A DNA stretch of 64,000 nt from CAWCJL01 sp963795775 (GCA_963795775.1 CAWCJL010000005.1:928745-992744), one strand, 5' to 3'; counted from the first letter of the stretch, positions 48,702 through 58,768 are shown. The notes: generated by a model from the letters alone, not told the origin. Translations and numbers: made by a program.

Positions 48702-48798
48702 AATGCAGGATAGCGTTTTCCGGGCGCGATGCGCGATGGAGGTCCGCTGAGGCGGGCTGAGCGGAAGTCCTCTGGGCAACAACGCAGGAGCGGTACGG

Positions 48799-50085
48799 AT
48801 GGAAATGTTCCAAACAATCGTGGTCGGCGCGGGGATCGCCGGCTTGAGTGCGGCGCGCCGGATTGCGGAGGCAGGCAGACGCGTGCTGGTGCTCGAGGCG
48901 CAGGAACGCATCGGTGGACGTCTGCTCACGCTTGAGCAGCCGTCGCTTGCGCTCCCCATCGAACTTGGAGCCGAGTTCGTCCATGGGCGCCCACCGGACT
49001 TGCTGGCGCTGATTGCGGAAGCCGGCCTGCGCCTGTATGAGTTGAACGGCGATCATTTCTGCTTCGAGAGCGGGCGACTAGGGCGGTGCGAACAGGAAGA
49101 GGCCTTCTCCGTGCTTACAGAGATGGAGAGCTATCGCGGCCCGGATATCTCGTTTGCCGACTACCTCCGCGACCGTGACGTGAGCCCGCGCGCATGGCAG
49201 AAGGCGACCGGCTACGTGGAGGGCTTCAATGCGGCATACGCGGGTGACATCAGCGTTGAAGGCCTGATCCGTCAGCAACAGGCAGAAGACGCAATCGAAG
49301 GTGATCGCTTGTTTCGTATCCGTGAAGGATACTTGAAGCTGGCCGAGTATCAGTGGAGAAAATGCGCACAAGCAGGCGCTGTGCTCCGGTGCGGCGCACC
49401 GGTCGAGCGAGTGGAATGGAGCAGGGGTGTTGTTTCTCTCACCACCCGCGCAGGCGAGGTTTTCCATGCGGAACAGGCCGTGATCGCGGTGCCCCTAGGC
49501 GTGCTTCAAGCGCAGACCATTGCATTCGCTCCCGTGCCGAACGCGGCGCTCCAGGCCGTGCGGCTGCTGGCCATGGGCAACGTGAATCGCCTGGTGCTGC
49601 ATTTTCGCGAGCGCTTCTGGGCCGCCGATCCGGAACGCGCGAAACTGAGCTTCCTGTTTGCCGATTCCGGCGAGCCGCGAACCTGGTGGACGCCGTTTCC
49701 CAACCAAGCTCCCACGCTCACCGGCTGGGCCGGGGGACGGCAGGCCGACCAGGCGCCCGAAGGAGGGGCTCGAGTGACAGCCGCGCTCGAACAGCTTGCG
49801 CGCGTTTTCGGCGCCACCCCGGAAGGGCTGCGGCGCGCTTTGGAGAGCTGGCATCTGCACGATTGGCAGCACGATCCGTGGACGCGAGGCGCATACTCTT
49901 ATCCACGTGTAGGCGGCGCAAATGCTTCGGCTGCACTGTCGCAGCCTGTGGATAGCACTCTGTTCTTCGCGGGGGAGCACACCGATGTTTCGGGGCATTG
50001 GGGAACGGTGCACGGCGGCTATCGCTCCGGCCTGCGTGCGGCCGCACAGGTGCTCCAAGCGCACGCTGGAGGCACCCGTGCGTGA
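48799..50085 (+). CDS. FAD-dependent amine oxidase
   Basis: A 428-residue flavoprotein of the monoamine/polyamine oxidase family. FAD-binding signals: TIVVGAGIAGLSAARRIAEAG and the LEAQERIGGRLLTLE GG motif. The substrate side includes ELGAEFVHGRPPDLL, and the C-terminal FAD contact is LFFAGEHTDVSGHWGTVHGGYRSG. Plants and bacteria use such enzymes on polyamines, indoles or amino compounds; the substrate is not evident. A few bases before the ATG is CAGGAG. Cytoplasmic, no signal peptide. Confidence 0.9.
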   Translation: MEMFQTIVVGAGIAGLSAARRIAEAGRRVLVLEAQERIGGRLLTLEQPSLALPIELGAEFVHGRPPDLLALIAEAGLRLYELNGDHFCFESGRLGRCEQEEAFSVLTEMESYRGPDISFADYLRDRDVSPRAWQKATGYVEGFNAAYAGDISVEGLIRQQQAEDAIEGDRLFRIREGYLKLAEYQWRKCAQAGAVLRCGAPVERVEWSRGVVSLTTRAGEVFHAEQAVIAVPLGVLQAQTIAFAPVPNAALQAVRLLAMGNVNRLVLHFRERFWAADPERAKLSFLFADSGEPRTWWTPFPNQAPTLTGWAGGRQADQAPEGGARVTAALEQLARVFGATPEGLRRALESWHLHDWQHDPWTRGAYSYPRVGGANASAALSQPVDSTLFFAGEHTDVSGHWGTVHGGYRSGLRAAAQVLQAHAGGTRA

Positions 50086-50181
50086 TCCTGTGTCTCTGGT
50101 ATAAACGGAGGCATACCGGGCTGATGCATGCTTAGCACCTTGCGCCCGCTCCCTATCCCCTCACCACAGGAGAATTCAAAA

Positions 50182-51741
50182 GTGAAGATGTTGCCCCGGC
50201 TCACCTGGAGCCTCTGTCTGGGCGCTGCGCTCTGCGGCGCCGTTCACTATGCGCATGCGCAGGACGAGAAGAAGCCGGAGCAGGCCGAGCATAAAGAGGA
50301 CAAGCAGACGCCAATTCCCGCGGAGTCGAGCGCAGTTACGCATCACACGCTGAACCTGAACGGCAAAGCCCTGCACTACACTGCGACTGCCGGTAACCTG
50401 CTCATCCGTGACGACGAAGAGAAGCCGGATGCGAGCGTCTTCTATGTGGCCTACACGCTGGACGGTGCGGATGCGAAGACCAGGCCGGTGACCTTTCTCT
50501 ATAACGGAGGCCCAGGCTCGGCGAGCCTATGGCTGCACATGGGCTCGGTGGGGCCGGTGCGCGTCATTACGGCGAGTCCGCAGGCAACGGGCGCGCCGCC
50601 CTATCAGCTTGTGCCGAACGAATACAGCCTGCTCGACAAAAGCGATCTCGTCTTTATCGATGCTGTGGGAACCGGCTTCTCGAAGCCGGTAGGGAAGGGG
50701 ACCATCAAGGACTTCGCCGGCACGGACCAGGACGTCAAGGCCTTCGATCGTTTTATTACCCACTATGTAACGCTGAATGAGCGTTGGAACTCGCCCAAGT
50801 ACCTGCTCGGCGAATCGTATGGAACAACGCGTTCGGCGGCGCTGGTGGATGCGCTGGAGAACGACGGGATGTCGTTCAATGGCGTCGTGCTGCTGTCGTC
50901 CATTCTGAACTACGGTGTGCTATTGCCCGGGTATGACAGCGACTATGTGGCGAACTTGCCCACGTATGCAGCCATCGCGTACTTCCACAACAACCTCGCG
51001 CACAAGCCGGCAGATTTGAGGTCGTTCCTCGACGAGGTGCGGCAGTACGCGCGCGGTCCCTACGCCGAGGCTCTGGCTGCCGGCGACACGCTGCCCGCTG
51101 CACAGGCGGACGAAGTGGCGCAGAAGCTCAGCGGCTACACCGGGCTGTCCGTCCAATATCTCAAGGAGGCCAACCTCCGCGTGGCGCCGGGGCGTTTCCG
51201 CAAAGAGCTGATGCGCGGCGAGCGCGAGATCCTGGGCCGGTACGATGCGCGCTTCGCCGGTACGGACATCGACGCGGCGGGCGAGAACCCCGGCTATGAT
51301 CCTTCGAGCACGGGTATCTCGGGCGTCTTCATTTCTGCCTTTCACGACTATCTTTCGCGCGAGCTGAACTACACCACGACGGATACGTACTATGTGCAGG
51401 GCCTGCACGTGAATGAGGACTGGGACTGGAAGCACCACGTGAGCGGCATGCAGAGCAGGGGAGGGAACCTGTGGCTGCCCTATGTTGCCGGCGACCTGGC
51501 GGACGCGATGCGCAAGAATCCGCACCTGAAGGTCTTTTCCGCGAATGGATACTTCGACCTGGCCACTCCGTTTTTCGCGACGGAGTACGACTTGCAGCAC
51601 ATGATGCTGGAGCCGCCGCTGCGCAGCAACGTCGAATTCGGTTACTACCCGGCAGGCCACATGGTGTATCTGAATGTGGAGGCGCTGAAGGAATGGCGGA
51701 GAGACCTTGGTAGCTTCTACGAGCGCACCCAGCATCCGTAA
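50182..51741 (+). CDS. secreted S10-family serine carboxypeptidase-like protein
   Basis: A 519-residue protein with a signal peptide (LTWSLCLGAALCGAVHYAHA). The alpha/beta-hydrolase core shows FLYNGGPGSASLWLHMGSVGP, the family's oxyanion region, and the nucleophile GESYGTTRSAALVDAL. The Asp (SANGYFDLATPF) and His (YYPAGHMVYL) complete the triad. A charged linker (EKKPEQAEHKEDKQTP) follows the signal. Start GTG 50182, nine bases after AGGAG; an in-frame ATG follows at 50188. Periplasmic or secreted peptidase. Confidence 0.92.
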   Translation: MKMLPRLTWSLCLGAALCGAVHYAHAQDEKKPEQAEHKEDKQTPIPAESSAVTHHTLNLNGKALHYTATAGNLLIRDDEEKPDASVFYVAYTLDGADAKTRPVTFLYNGGPGSASLWLHMGSVGPVRVITASPQATGAPPYQLVPNEYSLLDKSDLVFIDAVGTGFSKPVGKGTIKDFAGTDQDVKAFDRFITHYVTLNERWNSPKYLLGESYGTTRSAALVDALENDGMSFNGVVLLSSILNYGVLLPGYDSDYVANLPTYAAIAYFHNNLAHKPADLRSFLDEVRQYARGPYAEALAAGDTLPAAQADEVAQKLSGYTGLSVQYLKEANLRVAPGRFRKELMRGEREILGRYDARFAGTDIDAAGENPGYDPSSTGISGVFISAFHDYLSRELNYTTTDTYYVQGLHVNEDWDWKHHVSGMQSRGGNLWLPYVAGDLADAMRKNPHLKVFSANGYFDLATPFFATEYDLQHMMLEPPLRSNVEFGYYPAGHMVYLNVEALKEWRRDLGSFYERTQHP

Positions 51742-51802
51742 GCTGTAGCGCCTCTACTCGCGTCTGGCGGCGCAGTGGGACGCCGTCCGCTGGACGGCGA
51801 TG

Positions 51803-52255
51803 TTACTGGGCCTGAATCACCTGTGAATCCGCGCGCTGCAATTGCCGGTTGGAAAGTATGTCAAGCACGGCGGAGTCATTCATTGTGTGACTCTTGGCAA
51901 TGGACCTGGATCTCGCATGGCCGATACGCAGCAAGCGGCGGCGGCTGTGCGAGACCATCTCTACTTCGGACAGGACTGCGGCGGAAGCTACGGCAGCGTG
52001 GGCGTTCCCGGAGACCGCGCCTGTGCTCAGGTGCATTCCCGAAATGGGACTGAGGAAACTGGCGTGCTGCGGGCTCGCCCAGAGCAGCAGGTGCGTGGGT
52101 GATGCAGCGGCGGTACTAGCGGCAACATCACAGTGGCTCGCGGCAGGCACCCCGATAGCCGCTGCCGGCGCGTTTTCGGCATAGAGGTAGCACACGGAAA
52201 GGCCAAGGAGAAACGCAGCGAAATAAAAGAGGACGCGAAGACGGCTAAGCTCCAT
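51803..52255 (-). CDS. hypothetical exported or membrane-anchored protein
   Basis: A 150-residue protein with one N-terminal hydrophobic segment (VLFYFAAFLLGLSVCYLYAENA), then an Ala/Ser-rich stretch with several histidines (ASHCDVAAS, GMHLSTGAVSGNAHA) and a basic tail. AAGGAG six or seven bases before the ATG supports translation. No family recognised; low complexity makes it uncertain that the whole frame is coding. Confidence 0.5.
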   Translation of the reverse strand: MELSRLRVLFYFAAFLLGLSVCYLYAENAPAAAIGVPAASHCDVAASTAAASPTHLLLWASPQHASFLSPISGMHLSTGAVSGNAHAAVASAAVLSEVEMVSHSRRRLLRIGHARSRSIAKSHTMNDSAVLDILSNRQLQRADSQVIQAQ

Positions 52256-52801
52256 GACAGGCTCCTTGTACTTTCATGCGATGTAGACAAATGGCTGCGA
52301 AGGCAGAAGGCGGGGTTCCTTCCGTGGTTCCTTCGGTAAGGAAAGCATGGACTGGGGGAGCGAGTTATGAAATGCCGCAGAGGTGGTACCAAGCTCGTAA
52401 TCGGTTGTAGCCCAAAATGGAACCGGCAATGTTGTATCTGTTGTCGTAACTGTTGCTGCTACACTTGTCTCGATGGGCCGCACGTGTCTTGGAGAAGATG
52501 CCGGACATGCTCGGCTAGGTTTGTCAGAGCAATGCCGGTGGCTTCCTGAAATGGGACAGGCATAACCGGGATTTCAGTACGAAGATGCCCGCGCACCCTG
52601 CCGAGACGGCGCCACAACACCCCGGGGCTGCGCCTTCAAGGAACCCCACGGCACACCCGCTTGCCCCGCCTAGACTATTGATTTTTGAAGAAAAAATACT
52701 TAAAATGAAACCTCTAGCGCCGTCTGGGAATCTTTAGATATAGCCAGGCGTGTGGCACAACGTTCAAGCACGTTACTTCAGCGGCAAGAGGATAGAGGAG
52801 C
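52256..52801. other. intergenic region with the promoter of the next gene
   Basis: No supported gene in these 546 bases. The stretch 52678-52715 is unusually A/T-rich and contains a near-consensus promoter (separate entry). A short direct repeat, GGTTCCTTCCGTGGTTCCTTCGG, lies around 52316-52338. Confidence 0.6.
52678..52706 (+). promoter_or_regulatory. sigma-70-type promoter
   Basis: TTGATT (52678-52683), a 17-base spacer and TAAAAT (52701-52706), in an A/T-rich island. Transcription would start near 52713, leaving about 88 bases of leader before the small gene at 52802. Confidence 0.7.
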
Positions 52802-53029
52802 ATGGCAAAGCGTCGCGGCAACCCAAACTGGGGAAAGCCGGAGCCGATTGGCCCAGTGGTGCCTACGGTGACCTCGTTTGAACAGGTGGTCAAGGAATTC
52901 AAGTTAACTCCCGACCAATACATCCGATCCACACGGTTGCGGGAGTGGGCCCGCCGGAACAAGAACTCGAAGTACATCCCTGAGGCGCTGTTGGAGGCCT
53001 GGGGCTTCGAGATCGAATCGACTCTGTAG
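52802..53029 (+). CDS. small basic conserved-looking hypothetical protein
   Basis: A 75-residue soluble protein, MAKRRGNPNWGKPEPIGPV at the start, then FEQVVKEFKLTPDQYIRSTRL and REWARRNKNSKYIPEALLEAWG. The N-terminus is basic; the rest is predicted helical. GAGGAG lies before the ATG and a strong promoter is 96 bases upstream, so it is probably expressed well. Family unknown; it might bind nucleic acid, judging only from charge. Confidence 0.75.
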   Translation: MAKRRGNPNWGKPEPIGPVVPTVTSFEQVVKEFKLTPDQYIRSTRLREWARRNKNSKYIPEALLEAWGFEIESTL

Positions 53030-53082
53030 TTCCGGTCAAAACGTACAGGCTGACGCCGCTCTTCGGGGCGGCGTTTCTGCGT

Positions 53083-54279
53083 TCAGGGGATGGGCTGCGG
53101 TTCACGCGCAGTCCCGCCAAGCACGGGCACCTGGTCCACAATTTCCAGTCCAAAGCCTTCGAGCGCAGGCACATGCGTCGGGGTGTTCGAGAGCAGGCGA
53201 ATCTTGCGGATGTTCAGATCCGAGAGGATCTGGCCTCCCAGGCCCACCTGCCGCAGCACCCGCTGGTGCCGCTCCTCCGTTCTTTCCTCGCTCGCGTGCA
53301 CTTCCCGTGCCCGCGCCTCGCGATGGAGCACGATGCGGTGTGGGTTGTCGCGGCGATCGATTTCAAATCCTTTGCTGGTGTTGTGCAGGTAGATAAGCGC
53401 GCCGCGCCCGGCTTCCGCGATGAGGGCGAGCGAGCGGTCCAGCACCTCCCGGCAGTCACAGGAGGTGGCGGCGAAGACGTCCCCGGTAACGCAATGGGAA
53501 TGGACGCGTACCAGCACCGGATCATCGCCGTCGCCGACCTCGCCCCGCACCAGCGCCAAGTGGCTCTCGCCGCCGTCCACCTCGCTCTCGTAGGCAATCA
53601 TGCGGAACTCGCCGTAGCGGGTGGGCAGCATGGTTTCGGCCACGCGATAGATGTAGCGTTCGTTGCGCAGCCGGTAGCGGATCATCTCCGCGACCGTGAT
53701 CATTTTGAGGCCGTGCTCTGCGCAGAAGCGCTCCAGGTCCGGCACCCGGGCCATGGTGCCGTCGTCGTTCATGATCTCGCAGATGACCCCTGCCGGGATC
53801 AGGCCGGCCATGCGCGCCAGGTCTACCGAGGCTTCGGTCTGCCCGGCGCGCACCAGGACGCCGCCCTTGCGCGCGCGGAGGGGAAACACGTGGCCGGGCC
53901 GGGCGAGGTCGGCGGCGGTGCTGGCGGGGTTGATGGCGACCCGGATGGTATGGGCGCGGTCGTGCGCCGAAATGCCGGTGGTCACGCCTTCCCGCGCCTC
54001 AATGGTTTCCGTAAACGCGGTCCCGAAGCGCGAGGTATTCTCCTGCGTCATGGGCAGCAGGCGAAGGTAGTCGGCCCGCTCTTCGGTGAGCGTCAGGCAG
54101 ATCAGCCCGCGGCCAAACCTGGCCATGAAGTTGATCGCTTCGGGCGTAACGAATTCAGCGGCAAGGGTGAGGTCGCCTTCGTTTTCGCGGTCCTCATCGT
54201 CCACCACCACGACCATGCGGCCCGCCTGGATCTCGGCAACGGCTGCGGGGACATCGATAAAGGGCGGATGGAGCGTCAT
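53083..54279 (-). CDS. ribBA: RibBA: DHBP synthase with a GTP-cyclohydrolase-II-like domain
   Basis: A 398-residue riboflavin enzyme. The N-terminal half is a full 3,4-dihydroxy-2-butanone-4-phosphate synthase (VVDDEDRENEGDLTLAAE; GHVFPLRARKGGVL; RAGQTEASVDLARMAGL). The C-terminal half has the zinc cysteines CVTGDVFAATSCDC and the QILSDLNIRKIRLLSNTP close. The GTP-binding RQEGRGIGL-type loop is replaced by LHNTSKGFEID, and the Asp of the catalytic DxR region is not seen. The GCHII activity is therefore doubtful. The ATG at 54279 begins MTLHPPFIDV; the frame is open farther upstream. The C-tract/hairpin repeat lies just before it. Confidence 0.9.
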   Translation of the reverse strand: MTLHPPFIDVPAAVAEIQAGRMVVVVDDEDRENEGDLTLAAEFVTPEAINFMARFGRGLICLTLTEERADYLRLLPMTQENTSRFGTAFTETIEAREGVTTGISAHDRAHTIRVAINPASTAADLARPGHVFPLRARKGGVLVRAGQTEASVDLARMAGLIPAGVICEIMNDDGTMARVPDLERFCAEHGLKMITVAEMIRYRLRNERYIYRVAETMLPTRYGEFRMIAYESEVDGGESHLALVRGEVGDGDDPVLVRVHSHCVTGDVFAATSCDCREVLDRSLALIAEAGRGALIYLHNTSKGFEIDRRDNPHRIVLHREARAREVHASEERTEERHQRVLRQVGLGGQILSDLNIRKIRLLSNTPTHVPALEGFGLEIVDQVPVLGGTAREPQPIP

Positions 54280-54309
54280 GCGGTCCGTTTCTGGCTGGGA
54301 GGGCCGAGG

Positions 54310-54435
54310 GTACCCCCCACCCCCCCATACTTTTGGGCTAAAGTCCTCTAAACAGGACACTTAGCGCCGGGGTACACCGGTAAAGTCCTCTTGCTAAAGG
54401 ACTTAGAGCTAAAGTCCTCTCCCGATTGGACTTAG
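54310..54435 (+). repeat. C-tract plus three-hairpin repeat, copy 2
   Basis: C-tract (54312-54326), then ATACTTTTGGGCTAAAGTCC, and three units of AAGTCC...GGACTT (54338-54363, 54381-54405, 54409-54433). Linkers GCCGGGGTACACCGG correspond to those of copy 1 at 6930-7062. Confidence 0.85.
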
Positions 54436-54744
54436 CTCGTCGTTGAGGGATACGGATTCTTTGCTCCCCATTCCAGAGTAGCAAACCGGGAGAAATACTA
54501 CGCCAAAATGCACTCCGCTGCTCCCGGAGGGAGCACATGATACGGGCACGGCATTTAGCTGAGGCAGTAACGATTTCTGTTGACGATTCAAATACTGGGC
54601 TGGTATGGGTTGAGTGCTTCAATCCGTGCTGCTTGCAGCAGAGCGGCTCTCCAACCCGGGCAATGGGAATAATTCTGATCAATCCCAAGAACCATTTGCC
54701 ACGTTATCTGTAGTTTGTCTGCCCGTTGCAGTTGGAGGAAACCT

Positions 54745-57561
54745 ATGAAGAAGCCTTGTCGCGGTGTTTGTACAGGCGTTTGCTTGAGCATATGGCAGGC
54801 GCTGGGGTTGTGCATCGCCTGGCTGGCTCTGATTCATACCGGACGGGCGCAGACGCCGCTACCGGCAGGCCAGCCCACGCAGAAGCTGATTGCGGCAAGC
54901 ATCAACTCGAAGAGCGGGAACATCGTGGTAGGACAAGCGAGTTATGCGGCTTCCAATTCCCAAGGGATCCATCTGGTTGCGCTTGACCGGAGCACGCTCA
55001 AGTTGCTGGACGGGGGCGACAAGACGTTCACGAATTCGGCGGATGTGAACCAGTTCCTGAAGGGGCTCCGGGCGGGAGCCGATGCGGATGCCATCCTGAT
55101 GGCCACTGGCTTCGGAAATTCACAAATCGTTCCAGGAGATATCGCCGCCTCGCTACAACAGTTCGGCCTCGAGCAAGGGGCAAAGCTGAAGATAGCAAGC
55201 GATTTCTATTTCTTGGGCAATGGCGGGCTGGACCCGGGGCAGGCGCGTATGGGCCTACCTACTGCCGATGAGCCTGCCGGCGGCCCTGATGGAACCATAC
55301 GCGGTTATTTCGCCAAGAACTCTCAAGAGGACTACAGCTTTATCCAACCGGATTACCTCGACTACAGCATCCTGCCAGATGGCACAGTGAAGGTCGGGAT
55401 GCTAACGGTTCCGGTGCGGCCGCCTGACACTCCCTGCTCCCAACCAGATGATAAGGGTGGTTTTCATCTGGTAGCCGTGGATGCTCTCCAGCCAGCTCAT
55501 ATCTTGTCCGACACCAACTATTGTGGCATTGCAGGTAGTTCTGCAGCGGTAACGCATATTGTTTCTGATCTGGAGGCGCTCAGCAGACACGAAGGAAGCT
55601 ACCTCATTTTCCTTGCGAGTCATGGGTCAGCATTTGGCGGAACAGTAGCAGCGGATCATACACAGACGGTGCCTATCGCCGACGAAGTAAGAGCTCTCGG
55701 CGGATACCAAGAGACTTTCTTTTACTCCACGGGCGATGATCACTACGAGCTCGTTTCATCTCCGGCGCACTTCACTCAGTTTGTCGCACCTGCCCAAGCA
55801 CAGGAAGGTGGCAGCGTATATCCCGGAACCCCAACAGGTGGGCTGCACGGTGTTCTAGGCCGGTCGCTCTTGAACAATTACTATGTTCCGATCGATGCTG
55901 ATCTCACCGGCCAGACTAACCTCGGGCTGTATACGATACTGTCACTCCCGCCGAAGCTGTTCCCGCATCCGGACAATGCAGACGAACTCGCAGCCTTTCA
56001 GTACATCAACAACGCGCTGTGCGGGAATAAAGATTGCAATGTCAGAAATGCCTACGGAAATCTGAACCAACCCATTTCTGACTACCAGACCCGGCTGGCT
56101 TCCCTGAAGGATCCGAACCATCCGACGAGCGTTTGCCCGGAGTCGGCTGCTCCCGACACCAGCCCCTTCTGCACCATGAAGATCCAACTGAGAACAGAGT
56201 TCAGTGATGTGGTCTCGGTGCGTGCACTTTACGCGAATCTCCATGACCTCTGGCTGGGATCTGGCACGGGGGGGATCCTTTCGCTATTGGCTGCCTATCA
56301 GGATATAAAGAATTCCGTTGGTGCAAATGACGGCGCCGCCGCACCGGAAGTCGGCTATGGGGTAGTCGAGCTGATGCTTTCGTTAGGTTCGGAGACTCCG
56401 GTCGTAGGCAAGGTCTTCGGGATCGCAGAGGCGGTCATGAGATTCGCAGTCCCTCTGGCGAGCGATGCAAACGGCAACCCTACCGCGGATATCGACACCA
56501 CTGTTGGTAAGCTGGCGGACAAGGCCGCAGACACTTTCACCGATCAGGCGATCGCTATCGGAACCCAATTCGACTTCTTCTATCAGGACTGGAACAGGTT
56601 GGATTCATTAGGAAAGGCGCTGCAGTCGCAAGCGCCAGAATGGACATGGGACTCATCCACCACCGCCAAATTGTTGAAAGCGATGAAACCGGCCGTTGAG
56701 CAATCATACTATCAGTCGCTCATGCCCGCAGTGTATGCGCTTGGCATCTACGCCCCCCAGGGCGGCGGCTGGCCCACGGATCCCCACGCATACGTTAGCC
56801 AGGTTGAAGTCTACAATGACAACTTCAAGTATTTCCAAGAACCATTTGGGTCCAACTACGCGCCGTATTCGTATCCGAGTGATCCCGCGCTCTATCCCGA
56901 TCCTGGAACGCAGACGCTCTGGAACGGGCGTGAGTGGTGGGGCATCAGCCGACGGGATACACCGGCTTACAATTGCAAGCCCTTTGACTGCTCAGCCCAA
57001 TACTCCCCTCCGATAAACACCTTTATGGCGCACCTGTTTCTACCCGTCGCGCAGGGAGGATTGGGTGTGTACAGGCCAGCTTTCTTTGAAGGGTGGCCGT
57101 TACCGCGCATTGTCTGTGCCCCGACCATTCCATTGAAACCGTTCACCGGCATTGGACCCACTGGGGGATGCGACTGGGAGCGTGCAGGTTCGGGAATCAA
57201 AGCTCCGCCGCCATCGAGGGCCGAACTGTCAGTTGCGACTTCGAGCGTGATGCGGAAGGGGGATGATGTCACGGTGAATCTGGAGATCTCAAATACCGGA
57301 TCGCTCCAGGCTGATGGTATCGACGTGACCCGCATCGATGGAAAGGCAATGGAGGGTTCCGGCAGTATCTCGGTAGATTATCCTCGGCTGCCTTGGCAGA
57401 TCGGGGCGCTCGCGCCCGGTGGGCACACCACGGCGACGGTGCATTTCGACGTCCCGCAATGCGTGACCAGCTTTGCGATAACTCTTCGGGGCAAGCTCAA
57501 GAGCGATCATAGTGACGCGGCGCAGAAGTTCCGCCTCCGCCAAGTTGTTCCGGGCAGTTGA
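54745..57561 (+). CDS. large secreted protein with ILEI-like segments and a C-terminal beta-sandwich
   Basis: A 938-residue protein. The signal peptide is residues 10-35 (ALGLCIAWLALIHTGRAQ). A segment at about 73-122 (GIHLVALDRSTLKLLDGG then NQFLKGLRAGADADAILMAT) and another at about 238-300 (GGFHLVAVDALQPAHIL then GSYLIFLASHGSAF) resemble the ILEI/FAM3-type domain. The long middle region (300-820) is unrecognised and rich in Tyr, Pro and Asn. The last 110 residues (VMRKGDDVTVNLEISNTGSL...) resemble a CARDB-type immunoglobulin-like domain. GGAGGA precedes the ATG. Function unknown; it is probably an envelope or secreted protein. Confidence 0.75.
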   Translation: MKKPCRGVCTGVCLSIWQALGLCIAWLALIHTGRAQTPLPAGQPTQKLIAASINSKSGNIVVGQASYAASNSQGIHLVALDRSTLKLLDGGDKTFTNSADVNQFLKGLRAGADADAILMATGFGNSQIVPGDIAASLQQFGLEQGAKLKIASDFYFLGNGGLDPGQARMGLPTADEPAGGPDGTIRGYFAKNSQEDYSFIQPDYLDYSILPDGTVKVGMLTVPVRPPDTPCSQPDDKGGFHLVAVDALQPAHILSDTNYCGIAGSSAAVTHIVSDLEALSRHEGSYLIFLASHGSAFGGTVAADHTQTVPIADEVRALGGYQETFFYSTGDDHYELVSSPAHFTQFVAPAQAQEGGSVYPGTPTGGLHGVLGRSLLNNYYVPIDADLTGQTNLGLYTILSLPPKLFPHPDNADELAAFQYINNALCGNKDCNVRNAYGNLNQPISDYQTRLASLKDPNHPTSVCPESAAPDTSPFCTMKIQLRTEFSDVVSVRALYANLHDLWLGSGTGGILSLLAAYQDIKNSVGANDGAAAPEVGYGVVELMLSLGSETPVVGKVFGIAEAVMRFAVPLASDANGNPTADIDTTVGKLADKAADTFTDQAIAIGTQFDFFYQDWNRLDSLGKALQSQAPEWTWDSSTTAKLLKAMKPAVEQSYYQSLMPAVYALGIYAPQGGGWPTDPHAYVSQVEVYNDNFKYFQEPFGSNYAPYSYPSDPALYPDPGTQTLWNGREWWGISRRDTPAYNCKPFDCSAQYSPPINTFMAHLFLPVAQGGLGVYRPAFFEGWPLPRIVCAPTIPLKPFTGIGPTGGCDWERAGSGIKAPPPSRAELSVATSSVMRKGDDVTVNLEISNTGSLQADGIDVTRIDGKAMEGSGSISVDYPRLPWQIGALAPGGHTTATVHFDVPQCVTSFAITLRGKLKSDHSDAAQKFRLRQVVPGS

Positions 57562-57593
57562 TTGTCTACTGCTGAGGCTCTTGCTCCGCGAGT

Positions 57594-58768
57594 TCAGGCA
57601 TGGGCAGCGGCCGGATGCTGCTGCGGAGAGTAGTGCGTGAGCAGCGTGCGGATGGCGGCGTCGTAGAGTGGAGAGCTGTCGTTCCGGCTCAGTGCAGCCA
57701 CCGTTTCCCGGCCGGCGAGCGCGACGGACTGGCGCAGCTCTTCGGAGCGGTAGAGGGTCTCGATGGCGCCAGCGAGCTGCTCGGCGCTGAAAGGCTCTAC
57801 CACCAGCCCATCGCGGCCCGGGGTCAGCAGCTCGGAAGACCCGCAATGCGTCGTGGCAATACAGGGGACGCCGTTACTCATGGCCTCGAAGAGCGCCATG
57901 CCGAAGCCGTCATCTACGCTGGGCAGCACAAACACGTCGCACTGACGGTAGAAGTCGCTGATATCCGGCACATACGGCAGGATCTCGACGTTCGGGAGTT
58001 GCGCCAGCAGCTCGGCGAGCACCGGATAGGCGCGGAAGTCCGCCCCGGTACGCAGGAGCAGGCGGGCATTGGGCAGGGCGAGCTGCGCCAGGCGCGCAGC
58101 AGGTGAAGATAGCCCTTGCGCAGCGGGTCGCCCCCGACCACGCCGACGGTGAAGGTGCTGTTCCGAGCAAGCGAGACCTCTGCGGGAAAGCGGCAACGTC
58201 CCAGCAGCGGCGCCTTGATCGCCTTGGCCTGGAGCTCCTGGGGAAAGCTGCGCCGGGTGTACTCGGAGGGCACCAGGATGTGCTCCGCGGCGGCGTACTC
58301 GGCAAGCTGGCGGTCGCGGAACCAGCGCGGCTGTGGGGTGAACTTCGCGCCGGTCGCGGCCGCTTCCCGGGCGACCACCGCTTGCTGAAAATCGACGTGC
58401 GGGCAGGCTCTGTCGAGGACGAAATGCGCACCCCGTGCCTGGGCGGTGCGTCCTGAGGCCAGCGAGGCCGTGGCCCAGCCGATGAAGAGTCCGGGGCGGG
58501 CTCCCGTGAGTTGCATCAGGGCGGCTACGCTCCGATCGAACATCCAGGAGTCGGCGTGGAGAATGTTGGCCGGCAGCTCCATTTTGAAAAGGTGCATGGC
58601 CGTCTGCAGGACCGACGGGGCGAGCCGGACGGGGACGGCGGGATCGAGTCCACGAAAGAATCGCCGCGGCGCTGAGCTGTAGATTCCGGGTGCCGCACCC
58701 TGGCGGCGGAGAGCGTTCGCGAGCAGCGCGGAATGGAAAGGCCGGGTGGTGGAGATGGCCACCTGCAT
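57594..58768 (-). CDS. GT4-like glycosyltransferase, frameshifted
   Basis: A GT-B fold glycosyltransferase. The start MQVAISTTRPFHSALLANAL to GGDPLRKGYLHLLRAW lies in one frame, then one base is missing near 58095. The continuation QLALPNARLLLRTGADFRAYP is in another frame and includes the donor-binding DDGFGMALFEAMSNGVPCIAT and the ELLTPGRDGLVV loop. About 390 residues when joined. The ATG has no ribosome-binding site but lies six bases after TAGCAT. Probable role: sugar transfer for a surface glycan. Confidence 0.82.

Noticed and set aside
53173..54351. A 392-codon plus-strand frame opposite ribBA.
   Set aside because: Shadow of ribBA; no domain and a His/Ala/Asp-rich composition.
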